Source of the DNA: Heloderma charlesbogerti | Taxonomy: Eukaryota > Chordata > Lepidosauria > Squamata > Helodermatidae | Direction of reading: 5' to 3' | NCBI GenBank assembly: GCA_026122225.1 | Contig: JANEZZ010001491.1 | Coordinates: forward strand, 722,501-786,500 | Length of the DNA: 64,000 bases | Part shown: piece after piece, positions 1 to 11,224 of the stretch | How positions within the stretch are numbered: position 1 is the first letter of the stretch | Layout of the letters: each line of letters starts with the position of its first letter | Position numbers and translations under genes: made by a program | Notes under the pieces: generated by a model | Told to the model about the DNA's origin: nothing | Databases searched by the model: none | What the model saw: only the letters and a program-made list of their open reading frames with translations

Positions 1-420
1 TTCTTTGTTACTTGCCCCTCTACCACTTTTTCAAGGCCAGCAGAGGAGCCACCAGTCATGAGCAGCTGGTACACACATCACATCCAGCAAATGGCCCGTG
101 TCCAGTGATCTCACTTTTGCTGCCTTTTGGGGGAGGTAGAGTGAGTGGTATCTTACTACTGTGAAACTGAGTGAGAGTTTTCAGTTTTGCCACTAATTTC
201 AGTGAGCTGTAGACAGCATCGAGTAGGACTATCAGGAAGAAATTGGAAGAGAAAGCATATACCGCAGAACCTGAGGCTTGGGGACTAAATCTGGCCCTCT
301 GAAGTTCCCCAGAGTGCCAAGCCCCTTCCCCTGGCCCTTCCCCTTCCCCCCATCCACCAATAGTTTGTTGGCTTCCCAGTCTTTGTGCAGTGCAGTTTTG
401 TTCCCATTCTAAAAGGTTGA

Positions 421-727
421 AAAAGGAAAGGAAAGGTTCCTCCTGTGCAAGCACCAGATCATTACTGACCCCTAGAGGGACGCCTGCTTGCGCTGGCATT
501 TTCATGGCAGACTATAGCGGGGTGGTTTGCCATTGCCTTCCCCAGTCGTGACTACCTTTCCCCCAGCAAGCTGGGTACTCATTTTACCGACCTCGGAAGG
601 ATGGAGGGCTGAGTCGACCGGAGCCGGCTACCCAAGACCCGGCTTCCGCTGGCATCAAACTCAGATCACGGGGAGAGTTTCGGTTGCAATACTGCCGCCT
701 ACCACTCTGCGCCACACGAGGCTCTGA
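421..727 (-). mobile_element. Sauria-type tRNA-derived SINE with BovB-like 3' tail
   Basis: Read on the minus strand, the element starts with a tRNA-like head: an A-box-like TGGCGCAGAGTGGTAG near 710 and a decayed B-box-like GAGTTTGATGC near 660. A body typical of squamate SINEs follows (CCTTCCGAGGTCGGTAAAAT, antisense near 590). It ends with the BovB-like tail (GGCAATGGCAAACCACCCC antisense near 535, then CAGTAATGATCTGGTGCTTGC near 450) and CCTTT repeats. SINEs of this kind depend on BovB for mobilisation, and a BovB copy lies 13 kb away. I recognise the family from memory; boundaries are approximate. Confidence 0.85.
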
Positions 728-1975
728 AATGAAAGGTTGAAATGCCTCCCCTAAAGCTTAGTTACTAGCAGGAAGAGCTTTTAAGCTAAAATATGCTGGC
801 ACCTTTGGTATTTTGACCCCACATTTTGCCTTTAGCTCCACTCGCTACTGAAAAGTTGGCCCTTGAGAGCTTCTCCAAAATAGAATTTGTCCCTTGGGCC
901 CTTACACCCTTAATTCAAGGGAGGTGGCAGAGAAGGAGAAATGATATTTCTTGTTGTAAAGGTTACTCTAGATTTTTGAAGGATGAGTTTCATTACCATG
1001 AGCACCTAGTATGGTACCCATATCCCCGCCATGTTTTCTTAACAGCATTGGCTTTTATGGAGCTCTGGAGTCCTTAGTTTGTGGTTTGGGGAATGGCAAA
1101 ATAATCCAAATTTAGGTGGTGAGGTTTTGCAAATACTGACTTCAGCTCAAATACCAACACCCCCCTGAACAGCCAACATTTCTCTTCGAACCAAATTCAT
1201 ATTTCATGAAATCCCCAGTTACCAAACTGCAGTTGTTTGCTATGATGACCATTTTTTGTGGTTTGATCATTTCAAAATATCAAAGTTGTGAACCACCAAA
1301 ATGGAAAATAAAACCGGATCTAAAACAGTACAAAATTTCAGATGAAAATGTTGGGTCTCTGTGTTTGGACAAAACCTTGAAAATGCCTCCCACACCATGT
1401 GATCCACATCGTGCCAAGGGACAAAATGGGGGCGATAGATTTTCAAGGCAAAAAATGGCACTTAACTGTCTATTTCTCATTGAAAAATCAATGGATGATA
1501 GGCACTTAAGTGCCATTATTTCTTTTGAAGATCTACCCTAGAGTGCATACATTGCCTGATTCTTTTAAAACTCGACTGGTCAAACTACTTGAAAGTGTAC
1601 TATTGGGAGCTGTCCTAGAAAAGAATAAATCTTTTGGTCTCCATTTGTGGACTTCTTGAGACAGAAACCCCATCATGACCTTTCTTCTCAATCTGATTTT
1701 TTACACAACCAGGGGCTGTTTACAGAAGAAGGTGTTAGACCATCACACCGACGTAAATTCTGCTCAAATAAGAAGAGGTGGTGTAAAAGAGGCCCTTGTA
1801 TGCAGTGCTGAGTCCAGGATTTGGGGGGACCTTGGGCTGATATTCACAGTGCCCCCACCCCTCTGAGTGGGCTCACTACATCCTTGCCACTGTCACTGCT
1901 ACCCATTCACTTGCCCTCTCCCCCTCCCAGAAGCAGTATACAATGCTAAATATCAGTAGAAGAAAGGGCATTACA
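728..1975. other. Intergenic stretch, no gene recognised
   Basis: No family was recognised here. A short inverted repeat (ATGGCACTTAA near 1455 and TTAAGTGCCAT near 1505) may be part of an old DNA element. Open frames near 1206-1541 show no recognisable protein motif, and the antisense strand of the same stretch is open too, as expected by chance. Confidence 0.5.
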
Positions 1976-2765
1976 AACATAAGAACATAAGGAGAGCCCT
2001 GCTGGATCAGACCAGGGGTCCATCCAGTCCAGCATTCTGTTCACACAGTGGCCAACCAGCTGTCGACCAGAAACCCACTGCAGGACATGTGTGCAACAGC
2101 ACCTTCCTGCCCATGTTCCCCAGCAACTGGTGTACGCAGGCATACTGCCTCTGGTACTGGAGGCAGCATATAGCCATCAGGACTAGTAGCCACTGATAGC
2201 CTTTTCCTCCAGGAATTTGTCCAACCCCCTTTTAAAGCCATCCAAACTGGTGACCATCAAGACATCTTGTGGAAGTGAATTCCATACTTTAACTCTTGCG
2301 CTGTGTGAAGAAGTCCTTCCTTTTATCTGTCCTGAATCTCCCACCAATCAGCTTCATGGGATGACCCCGGGTTCTAGTATTATGAGAGAGGGAGAAAAAT
2401 GACTCCCTATCCACATTCTCCACACCATGCATAAATCTGTAGACCACTATCATGTCTCCCCTTACCCTCCTTTTTCCAAGCTAAACAATCCCTGCTGCTG
2501 TAACCTTCACTCATGGGGGAGATGCTCCAGACCCTTGATCATTTTAGTAGCCCTTTCTGCACTTTTTCCAGCTCTACAATATCTTTTTTCAGGTCTGGTG
2601 ACCAGAACTGGACACAGTATTCCGAGTGTGGTTGCACCATAGATTTGTACAGGGGCAATATGATGGCGGCAGTTTTATTCTCAATTCCTTTTCTAATTAC
2701 ACCTAACGTGGAGTTTGCCTTTTTTTACAGCGGCCACACACTGGGTTGACATCTTGGTTGACATC
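1976..2765 (-). mobile_element. CR1-clade LINE 3' end (TTATGTTC-tail subfamily)
   Basis: On the minus strand the conceptual translation gives typical CR1 C-terminal phrases in broken frames: [46 protein letters not shown] and [19 protein letters not shown]. The 3' end, at the left, finishes with GGTCTGATCCAGCAGGGCTC and a TTATGTTCTTATGTT tail. The copy is 5'-truncated, frameshifted and old. Shorter fragments of the same subfamily lie at 6146-6570 and 33908-33985. Confidence 0.85.
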
Positions 2766-2843
2766 TTCATTGATGTCAGCCCAGTGTGCAGGGCCTTAAA
2801 TATCTTAGGGACTTTTTTTAACATGCAAAGTGATCTTGCAAAA

Positions 2844-2875
2844 GAGCCAGTGTAGTATAGTGGATAGTGAGCTGG
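2844..2875 (+). mobile_element. Fragment of tRNA-derived CORE-SINE head
   Basis: GAGCCAGTGTAGTATAGTGG matches the A-box end of the SINE found complete and inverted at 3250-3537. The fragment stops abruptly at the fold-back sequence that starts near 2880, suggesting interruption by that element. Confidence 0.45.
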
Positions 2876-3249
2876 TTTACATAGTACAACAGCCCATGGG
2901 TTGTTTAACCCATGGGCTGTCGGGGACAAGTGGGAGAGAGTGGACCTCCTGCCTGAAACATATCTGCCACTTCCACCTTTACTCAGCAACCTGTGAGATC
3001 AAATCCTTCGTGGGGTGCTGAGGATGATGTGTGAACCTGGACCACTAGGTTATATAGGGGCTAAACAACAATGAGCCACGGGTTAAATGCAGCTTGTTTA
3101 GCCCCTAAACAATCCAGCAGCCTGGTTTTGCACATCATGCTCAGCAACCTACGAAGGAGCCATTCATGGGTTGCTGAGTAAAAGTGGAAGTGGTGGGCAT
3201 GCTGCAGGCAGCACATCTGCCCTTCCCATTCATCCCCGACAGCCCATGT
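2876..3249. mobile_element. Fold-back (MITE-like) element, 'CCCATGGGTTGTTTAACCC' family
   Basis: The left end carries a perfect 14-bp stem: ACAGCCCATGGGTT at 2889-2902 and AACCCATGGGCTGT at 2907-2920. The right end repeats GACAGCCCATG. Internally GGTTATATAGGGGCTAAACA and TTTAGCCCCTAAACAA form further inverted copies. It contains no coding sequence and belongs to the fold-back family also seen at 3538, 13196, 21795, 28148, 47035 and 57055. Confidence 0.6.
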
Positions 3250-3262
3250 GTTGTTTGTTTGT

Positions 3263-3305
<43 letters not shown>

Positions 3306-3537
3306 TTGCATTTATACCCTGCCTTTCTCCCTCTCGCAAGGAACTCAAGGCGGCTTACATTATCCTCCTCCTCACCGTTGTATCCTCACAACAACAACCC
3401 TGTGAGGTAGGTTGGGCTGAGAGTCTGTGACTGGCCCAAAGTCACCCAGTGAGCTTCCATGGCCAAGTGGGGACTAGAACCCGGATCTCCCGGCTCCCAG
3501 TCCATCACTCTCACCACTACACTACACTGGCTCTCAG
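3250..3537 (-). mobile_element. CORE/MIR-type tRNA-derived SINE with TTTA tail
   Basis: Read on the minus strand it starts GAGAGCCAGTGTAGTGTAG (A box) and has a B-box-like GGGTTCTAGTCC. The CORE-like GTGACTTTGGGCCAGTCAC follows, then CCTACCTCACAGGGTTGTTG, and the element ends in a LINE-like tail with about 12 TTTA units (3258-3306 on the plus strand). The CORE segment resembles mammalian MIR. It separates two fold-back blocks, so it may have inserted into one of them. Confidence 0.8.
3258..3306 (+). repeat. (TTTA)n microsatellite
   Basis: About 12 uninterrupted TTTA units, the poly-A-like 3' tail of the adjoining minus-strand SINE. It produces low-complexity open frames that are not genes. 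Confidence 0.95.
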
Positions 3538-3965
3538 TGTTTATGGGTTGTTTAACCCATGGGCTGCCACGTCATGCAAACCACCTCGGTATGTTGGACC
3601 AGGAAGACCTGGGATGCTTCCAGATGAAGGACTACCACCACTATCTATCAAAAGACAATGACTGGGTTCAGGTGACATGCCATGGTGCATCATGGGTTAT
3701 TTAACCTGTGGGTGCCAAGTTGCATATGAAACCCCTGTTTGGGGTTGTCGTGTTGTGCAAAGCTAGCATACGTGAGTTATGTGAGGATTAAACAACCCTC
3801 ACACAACCCTCGCATAACCCAGGCTCACCGGGTTCACATGACACAACAATGCCCGAGCAGGGGTTGTATATTCAAAATGATGGCCGCACATACCCTGCAC
3901 ATGCCACAGTTTCACCATGGGTAAAATAACCCATGGTGAGGCTGTCGCGTCATGCGAACGGCCCC
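3538..3965. mobile_element. Fold-back (MITE-like) element, second block
   Basis: The left end has GGGTTGTTTAACCCATGGGC and CACGTCATGCAAACC. The right end has CACCATGGGTAAAATAACCC, GGCTGTCGCGTCATGCGAAC. Such sub-terminal 'GTCRYRTCATGCRAACC' sequences recur at the ends of several family members in the window. Internally CGTGAGTTATGTGAGGATTA and CAACCCTCGCATAACCC add inverted stems. No coding potential. Confidence 0.55.
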
Positions 3966-5224
3966 ATTGTGCAGCTAAATGATGAAAGTATGGGTATGGG
4001 CGGGTATGGATGGGGTCCAGATGGGGGAGGCAACAGAGTTCCCAGGAAAGGTGAAAGAGCTTGGCTTCTGCTCCCCTACTGGTATCCCTGCCCTGAGGCC
4101 ACTTAAAGTGCATCCTCCTCCTCTTCCATCTCCATCTTTAGTTCCTGCAGATGACCAGGCAGGCAGAATAAACATGTGGGAGGGGATCAGGGCAGCAGAA
4201 CCCTGTCCCAACCTGCACAAGTAGATTGTGCCTTATTCAGAGAGCCTATGTGCATACACACTGTATACACGTCAACACAGTCATCCTGGTTTGCATGTGC
4301 CAATTGTACACGTGTAGCATCTGTGCAAAAGGCACAACACATATACTTGTGGTGGTCAGGAGTGGAGTCTACGGTCATGATAACCCCACTTCCCTCGCCT
4401 TCCCCACTGCCTCGTCACAAGTTCATTCACCCTGCTTAGGGCTTATGTAAAAGCCAGTTCCCAACACTGGTCTAGCATGACCTGGACAGAGGCTTCAGGA
4501 TGGGACCAGGCAGAGGCAGGCACCCATTGTCACAAGGGACATGGTGTAAATTTAGCTCCTATCAAATGGTGTTCCTGAGTTTACCCCCATTGCTTCCCCC
4601 ACACCCATAGAAATGAATGGCAACTGTTCACTTATATGGGGGAAAGCAAAGCATTTTCACATAGGCGCGGCCAGCATAAGGGGGAGGGATAGTAGGGCGT
4701 CTGCCGAAGGCCACATTCCAGCATGGCCCCACCAGCAAGAGCCCCCTGGAGCTGCGGCTCCTCTTCACCATGGCAACCTGCTTATTCACCTGCCTCTTGC
4801 TCTGGCCCAGACAGGGTTGGCGATGAGAAGGAGGAGCAGGAGATGCCACAGCCTCCTTGCTCCCTGGCTCTCTCTGCCCGTCAAGCAAGCAAGTGGGAGC
4901 AATGATGGGCAGAGGAGGAGCAAAAGCAGTGCTTACAATGGCGGTGAGAAGGTAAGCTTCCTGAGGGAGGGCCCCATTGAGGGTGTCTTGCCCAAGGGCC
5001 TCAGAAACCTGGAGCTGGGTCTGTACATGGAGACACAGCTGTGGTGAAGGCATAACCGACCCCATATCCATGATACCAGGTGGCTCAGCCTTTTCTTACA
5101 GGGACACTGCAGACAGACAGACAGACAGAGAGAGAGAGAGAGAGAATGTGTGTGTCCTCCTTTCCTTCTATTATACAAGCTCTACACACATGCACAAGCA
5201 CACGCACACACCACCTCTGTTTAG
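3966..5224. other. Intergenic stretch, no gene recognised
   Basis: A GC-richer segment at about 4660-5080 gives open frames on both strands, but the products have no recognisable motif and no splice context. A purine run (ACAG then AG repeats) lies at 5109-5145. No repeat family was assigned. Confidence 0.5.
5109..5145 (+). repeat. (ACAG)n/(AG)n simple repeat
   Basis: GACA units pass into an AG dinucleotide run of about 20 bases. It is a microsatellite without coding meaning. Confidence 0.9.
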
Positions 5225-5460
5225 TAGTTATAATAATACTTGTATTTTTATAGCACTTTTCCTAAGCATTCCAAGCATTTCTATATGATTTCAAATAAAA
5301 ATCCTTACAACCATGCTAAATTAGTTGGGCCAATATTATTATCGCCATATTACAGCTGCTGGGATGGGGATGGGAGCCAAAGCTGGGAAATACTGGTGTG
5401 TGAGCTAGTTCCTGGCTGTGGGGAGAACTGAACCCAGGACTTTGCTAATCACCGCTCATT
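5225..5460 (-). mobile_element. Degenerate MIR/CORE-SINE
   Basis: The plus-strand sequence has the order expected of a reversed MIR: TTTTTATAGCACTTTTC (3' end), a decayed middle with ATTATTATCGCCATATTACA, then GAACTGAACCCAGGACTTTG (B-box side). Divergence is high and the copy is old. Assignment is by eye. Confidence 0.55.
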
Positions 5461-5659
5461 TTACCTTCAGCACAATGCCAGCTTTCTTTGCTCTCATCTA
5501 CCCTGATCCCAGCCCACAGGGGCATTCATTGACTTTGCTTCCCATACGTCTGGAGAGCAACTAGCCATATGCCCTTCCACTTAGGGAAAATTATGAGGAA
5601 GACTGGTTTGAGAATCTTTCCGTGAATGAACCTCTACTCCTTGTGCATTGGTTCTAAAT

Positions 5660-6020
5660 CAAGGATAGGGAACCTTTTTGAGTCCAAGGGCCAAATTCAA
5701 TTTCTGAGAAGCTCTCAGGGGCCACATTCCAGTGGTGGGTGGAGCCAAAGGCAAAGGGGGTGGGGCCACCCCCACCCCCCATGTATTGTAGTTTAAAGCT
5801 CTCACCGCCAATAACTAAGCCCCTGATAACTAATAACTAAGAGGCATTTCAACCTTTTAGAATGGGGACAAAAAACTTCACCAAAGCCGGGAAACCACCC
5901 AATGATGAGTGGTTGGGGAGAAAGGAGGAGGGTGCATGGCCATCTGGGGAAGCCTGGAGAGCTGTATTGGGACTTCAGGTTAACTCTATTTGGCCCCCGG
6001 GCCTGAGATTCTGTACCCTG
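5660..6020. mobile_element. Non-autonomous hAT-like element with 7/8 TSD
   Basis: The flanks TTCTAAAT (5652-5659) and TTCTAAGT (6021-6028) match at 7 of 8 positions, as expected for a decayed hAT target duplication. The element starts CAAGGATAGGGAACC and ends GATTCTGTACCCTG, which are imperfect inverted termini. The interior (GGCCAAATTCAATTTCTGAG, GTGGGTGGAGCC) is shared with the copy at 37348-37683. No transposase remnant is present. Confidence 0.7.
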
Positions 6021-6145
6021 TTCTAAGTCATCCAGGGTGGCTCTAAATGCCCATGGTGAGAACTGAATCGTATTAAGAGGGGGTGCATATAGTCAACGTC
6101 ACCAGTGGCCAATGGCTAGGGGTGCCAAGCTTCATCGTAATACAA

Positions 6146-6570
6146 TAAGAACATAACAAGGTAAGAACTTAAGAAGAGCCCTGCTGGATCAGACCAAGGC
6201 TCCATCCAGTCTAGCATTCTGTTCACACAGTGGCCAACCAGCTGCCCACAGGAAACCCACAAGCAGGACACGAGTGCCACAGCACCCTCCTGCCCATGTT
6301 GCCCAGCAACTGGTGTACGTAGGCACACTGCTTCTGATTACTGGAGGTAGCACAGAGCCATCAGGACTAGTAGCCATCGATAGCCTTCTCCTCCAGGGAT
6401 TTGTCTAACCCCCTTTTAGTGCCATCCAAATTGGTGGCCATCACTACGTCTTGTGGCAGCTAATTCCACAGTTTAACTATGCACTGTGTGAAGAAGTCCT
6501 TCCTTTTATCTGTCCTGAATCTCCCACCAATCAGCTTCATGGGATGACCCTGGGTTCTAGCATTATGAGC
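6146..6570 (-). mobile_element. CR1-clade LINE 3' end (TTATGTTC-tail subfamily)
   Basis: It aligns by eye with the first 600 bases of the 1976-2765 copy: same 3' end (GCCCTGCTGGATCAGACC on the plus strand), same GTGTGAAGAAGTCCTTCCTT block, and stopping after GGGATGACCCTGGGTTCTAG. It is 5'-truncated and non-coding. Confidence 0.8.
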
Positions 6571-7001
6571 AAATCTGCTACCTGTACCCAGTGCTCATGG
6601 GATAACTGGAGTGCACTGTCCTGATATTAATGTGGCAGTTCAATCTGGGCAAGGGGGAGCATTTCCCTCCTTGCATTGGAGGTTAGACTGCCCCAGCTGG
6701 GGTCTGACATCGTAATGCCCTTCTTCTCTGGCACACAGCTGTAGGATGGTGCTTCCCGTTTCCACCCCAAAGCACACAACAGAGAGCAAGCTCTGCCAGA
6801 TGCACACCACATACCAGTCTGCTGGGAAACCTTTGTCGAGGATTTTAGGATCAATGTCTCTTAGGAGCAGCTCACCCCCACTTGTCATTAAGCTTCATCC
6901 AGAGATACTGATTATTTAACCAGGCTCAGAGTCTTCATTTGAACAGCCGGATGATAACTGTGCAGAGAGAGAGTTGACACTAAGGAAAGATTCCAGGGAC
7001 A

Positions 7002-7040
<39 letters not shown>

Positions 7041-7579
7041 CATATAATGAAACTACAACAGAAGTTGCTGGGACTACACAAGGGAAGTGGCTACTAAATC
7101 ACCTTCTAAGTTCTTTCTACGTTAAGATTATTTAGCCAATTTCAGCTTTAACCCTAACATTATTTACTTAAGATTTTCCCCTCCTGTGGCAAACATAATT
7201 AGCACATACATTGCATCAGCAACACATTGGGATTGTCTCGTGTCCCTTATAAATCTTACTTTGCTCTGCCGCCCTTCATTCTCTACTTACTCCATGCTCA
7301 GCAATCACCAGACCACCCTAAAACACTGTCCTAATTTTTGAACCCTCTGTCCTAAACCCCAGCTTTCCTGTAGCTTTTTCATGTTGCTTGCATTTTTCTG
7401 CTCATGATCTCCTGCCACACCTAGAAGTCCCTTCTCCGTGCAGATTTAGGAAGCTTTATCTACTGGTTAAATCTAGTCTGGGTTGAAAGAAGGCCAAAGA
7501 CTCTGTCATGGCTTCAAGCCAGTCTGGGTGAAGGAAGTGGAAGGTGATCCACCCATCCTGTTTGCCAAAGCAACTAATA
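6571..7579. other. Intergenic stretch with (GA)n
   Basis: No gene or classified element was recognised. A GA dinucleotide run lies at 7009-7039. Sequence after 7040 is AT-richer and looks single-copy within this window. Confidence 0.5.
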
Positions 7580-7714
7580 CAGGGGTAAGCAACTGGTGCC
7601 CTCCACATGTTTTGGGCCTCAACTCTCATAATCCCTGACCATTCACCATGCCAGCTGTTGCTGATATGAGTTGTAGTCCAGAACTTCTGGAGGACACCAG
7701 TTTGCCAATCTCTG
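7580..7714. mobile_element. Palindromic hAT-like MITE ('CCCTCCAGATGTTTTGG' family)
   Basis: The left arm CTGGTGCCCTCCACATGTTT is mirrored by the right arm AACTTCTGGAGGACACCAG. Between them are the family hallmarks ACTCTCATAATCCCTGACC and GAGTTGTAGTCCAG. It is about 135 bp and non-coding. At least ten further whole or partial copies lie in the window; flanking duplications in the best preserved ones point to 8-bp target sites, a hAT trait. Confidence 0.75.
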
Positions 7715-7859
7715 GCATAATGAAAGCAGCTCAGTCAGCAGGAACAAAGTGCAGCCCACAATCTGGGAAGACGTTCTCTGTAGAATGGAGGCTCGTGCAT
7801 CATGATCTTCATCAATGCAGATATCCTGGCTTGACATTGTCTCCGCCACTAACTCCTTG

Positions 7860-8190
7860 CTTCATATTTTGATTATTTATTTCCCATCTTGAGTACTGCA
7901 ACTTTCTTCTTACTGGCTTTCCTTAACTCTCATCCTAATCCACTTATCTCTACCCGGACCCCCAATGGTGGAATTATCCACCTTGCTAACAATTTGCATA
8001 GCATAGTCACCTGTTTCTTAGATCCCTTCTCTGGCTCCCTGTGCCAAGTCAAGGATAATGTAAACTTCTTTTCCTTACTTTATAACCCTTCAGGGTCTCA
8101 TCCCTATTCACTTCTTTTCCTTCATTTCCCATTATATCACCTGCTGCAGCCTTTGCTTCTCATCTTTCATCATGGAAAGGTGTAACAGGA
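7860..8190 (+). mobile_element. Possible degenerate LINE reverse-transcriptase tail
   Basis: The start translates as HLEYCNFLLTGFP, resembling the '(L)DYCN..L.GLP' phrase after the RT domain of L2/CR1-group LINEs. The remainder is pyrimidine-rich with no firm match. It adjoins the 5' end of the CR1 copy that follows. Class and limits are uncertain. Confidence 0.35.
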
Positions 8191-8204
8191 ATGATCTGAA
8201 CATA

Positions 8205-9918
8205 GAAACTGAACGGATGTTGCATATGCAACACTGAAGGGAGTTTCAAAAGAAAGACCCAGCATAAGAGAAGGAGCTGAGCTGCTAACAGATGACAAAG
8301 AAAAGGCAGAAGTGCTCAGTTCCTACTTTGGCTCTGCCTTCTCCCAAAAGAGGGTCTATGACCCCCCTGGCAAAGGCAAAGTACAGGCTGAAGGGGCAGG
8401 ATTGCAGCTTGAGATTGATAGGCATATGGTCAAGGAACACCTAATTACTTTGAGTTCAAATCTCCAGGGCCAGCTGAACTGCATCCTAGAGTAATAAAGG
8501 AACTGGCAGAAGAACTCTCAGAACCACTGTCTCTTCTCTTTGAGAAATCATGGAGGATGGGTGAAGTGCCAAATGACTAGAGGAGGGCTAATGTTGTCCC
8601 TATCTTCAAAAAGAGTAAGAAGGAGGAACCTGGGAACTACAGACCAGTCAGTCTGACATCAATCCCTGGGGAAATTCTGGACCAGATTATAAAGCAATCC
8701 ATCTGGAAGCACCTTGAAAACAATGCAGTGATTACTTGAAGCCAACATGGAACAAGAACAAATCCTGCCAGACAAATCTGATCTCATTTTTTGATCAGGT
8801 AACCTCCCTTCAGGACTGTGGGAATGCTGTGGACATAACATACCTTGACTTCAGCAAAGCTTTCAACAAAGTGCCCCATGATATCCTGATTAGCAAACTA
8901 GCTCAATGGGATCTTCTCAAACTGGGGAGCGGTAATGAATTGGGTACCACAGGGCTCAGTCCTGGGCCCAGTGCTCGTCAACATTTGTATTAATGACTTG
9001 GAGGAGGAGGTGCAGCGAGTGCTGATCAAATTTGCAGATGACACAAAATTGGGCGGGATAGCTAATACCTTGGAAGACAGAAACAAAATTCAAAGTGATC
9101 TTGATAGACTGGAGCGCTGGGCAGAAAACAACGGAATGACATTTAACAGGGATAAATGCCAAGTTCTCCACCTAGGAAAAAGAAACCAAATGCAGAGTTA
9201 CAAGATGGGGGACACTTGACTCAACAACACTACAAGGAAAAAGGATCTTGGAACTGCTGTAGATCACAAGCTGAATATGAGCTAACAATTTGATGTGGCT
9301 GCAAAAAAAGCAAATGCTCTTTTGGGCTGCATTAATAGAAGCATAGCTTCCAAATCCCGGGAAGTACTAGTTCCCCTCTATTCAGCACTGGTTAGGCCAA
9401 ATCTGGAGTACTGTGTCGAGTTCTGGGTGCCGCACTTTAAGGAGGATGCAGACAAGCTGGAGAGGGTTCAGAGGAGGGCAACAAAGATGATCAGGGGACT
9501 GGAAACAAAGCCCTATGAAGAGAGACTGAAAGAATTGGGCATGTTTAGCCTGGAGACGAGAAGACTGAGGGGAGATAGGATAGCGTTGTTCAAGTACTTG
9601 AAAGGTTGTCACAGAGAGGAAGGCCAGGATCTCTTCTCAGTCATCCCAGAATGCAGGACACGGAGTAATGGGCTCAAGTGACAGGAAGCCAGATTCCAGC
9701 TGAACATCAGGAAAAAAATCCTGACGGTTAGAGCAATACAACAGTGGAACCAATTACCTAGGGAGGTGGTGGGCTCTCCCACACTGGAGGCATTCAAGAC
9801 GAGGCTGGACAGCCATCTGTCAGGGATGCCTTGACTTAGATTCCTGAACTGAACAGGGGGTTGGACTCGATGGCCTTGTAGGCCCCTTCCAACCCTACTA
9901 TTCTATTATTCTATGACT
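8205..9918 (+). mobile_element. CR1 LINE, 5'-truncated, with RT-domain remnants and ATTCTATG tail
   Basis: The body translates, in several broken frames, to CR1 ORF2 sequence. The pre-RT part has DKEKAEVLSSYFGSAFSQ, then GNYRPVSLTSIPG. RT motif A appears as YLDFSKAFNKVPHDIL (near 8850), motif B as VPQGSVLGPVL (near 8945) and the catalytic motif C as FADDTKL (near 9030). The C-terminal part is [20 protein letters not shown] and [16 protein letters not shown]. Stops and a deletion between motifs A and B make it a dead copy. The 3' end (GTTGGACTCGATGGCCTTG, then CTATTCTATTATTCTATG) is the usual CR1 terminus. No TSD was looked for, since CR1 rarely leaves one. Confidence 0.93.
8935..9681 (+). pseudogene. 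CR1 ORF2 C-terminal reverse-transcriptase fragment (dead)
   Basis: Two long in-phase stretches remain. 8935-9219 carries RT motifs B and C (FADD catalytic aspartates intact) and the post-RT LERWAENNGMTFNRDKCQVL. 9295-9681 carries the C-terminal region ending TRSNGLK. A stop (TGA) after KMGDT and another further on separate them. The usual product is a reverse transcriptase that copies the element at the target site; this copy cannot make one. No host gene is implied. Confidence 0.85.
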
Positions 9919-11017
9919 CCCATGCCAACTCTTACCCTTGAATCTCCTGTTTATCACATTTGCAACATCACCTCAGTTTCCACTTCTTCTCAGAACCTAT
10001 CCAGCCTTTCTATAGCCCTGTTCTCCCAAGACCATCTAGCCCTTCTGGATGGTTTACTGAAATTATATATGTCTTTGTAACTTTGGTCTCCCCTCTGTTT
10101 TCTCTTATTTTGGGTCTAACTAAATGTTGCATATGAACATGAGTAACAATAAGTGCAATCAATTTATTGGTCCAGTCAGTAAACCTCACAAAGAACAGGA
10201 GTAACAAGATCCTGACAACTGCTTCTTGTCCGGCAGCGCTGAAAGAGGCAATCTGGAAGAAAGTTAGTGTGGTGCTTAACCCTGTCCCTCCTGCCATTTT
10301 TCTCCTGAAACTTCACCCTTCCCTCCACCCCAACAGGGTTGCAGACCATGTCTACCCTCACAAACATGGTTCACAGGGGGAGGAGCTGCAGCGGAAAAGC
10401 AGTTTCCTGGGTGGAAGACGGGCTAAGCACTTCCTGCTGCTTCTCCACTCCAAATTGTCCCCTCCCCTGTGCTGCTTTACAGCGAGGATGCAAGCCATAG
10501 GGTTTTCATTTCATTACATACTGTTCATGGCTCCTGCCCTGGAATCAGAGGAGAAGGAGGAGCGGGCCAAGTCTGAAGCTGCTCTGCTACTGGCTGGGGA
10601 CCTGGACCAGGCACCTGACATCGAGCCTGAGTCCTGTGAGCCTGGAGCTGATGGGGCTAAACAACCGAACCCCAGATGCTCATGAGCACATTTCCATGAG
10701 CCTGAGGAGTCAAGAGCCTCCCACACCATCATGCCTTCCCAACTGTGCAGGGAGCACATCAGGTAGGAGGCCACAGAGAGAAGAAGGGAGGTTCGGCCCT
10801 TTAAACATCTCCACCATTCAAACAAGGGGGTGGAGCTTAGGAGTGGTGGACTGGAGGCCTCAGTTCACCTTCCGTCTTTGTTGGAACAAGTTGCTCACAA
10901 GGAGCTGTCCAGATGGCTTCATCTTTGGCCCACCTTGCTCCCTCACTTGCCTTGCCAGCCCTGCTTCCTCATGACCTTGCTTCTTGGCCTGCCATGCCTC
11001 ATTAGTGCCAACTAGAC
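9919..11017. other. Intergenic stretch, no gene recognised
   Basis: Several open frames occur on both strands at 10167-10974, but none carries a known motif, none has convincing splice signals, and opposite strands are open together. The segment 10370-10820 is GC-richer than its surroundings. No repeat family was assigned. Confidence 0.45.
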
Positions 11018-11153
11018 CAGCCTTTTCCAACCAGGTGCCCTCCAGGTGTTTTGGACTTCAACACCCATCAGCCCCAGCCAGCATGGGCAATGGTCAGGAA
11101 CACTGGGAATTGTAGTCCAAAACATCTGGCGGTCACCAGGGTGGTGCAGGCTG
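11018..11153. mobile_element. Palindromic hAT-like MITE
   Basis: CAGCCTTTTCCAACCAGGTG at the left is mirrored by GTCACCAGGGTGGTGCAGGCTG at the right, with TGTTTTGGACTTCAACACCC and GGGAATTGTAGTCCAAAACA as inner arms. Same family as 7580-7714. Flanking octamers match only weakly, so the copy is old. Confidence 0.75.
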
Positions 11154-11224
11154 AGCTACAGACACACATAGGTTCACATGTAACAACTCTTGTTATTCCC
11201 TTACTCCCTTGTCTAATGTAGTGA

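Noticed and set aside
1206..1541. Open frame of 111 codons
   Set aside because: No domain, no splice or promoter context, and the antisense strand is open as well; chance.
4613..5178. Overlapping frames on both strands, up to 147 codons
   Set aside because: GC-rich low-stop stretch running into an AG repeat; no recognisable protein on either strand.
10167..10974. 172-codon frame and an antisense 103-codon frame
   Set aside because: Products have no known motif, amino-acid use is not protein-like, and no exon signals fit.
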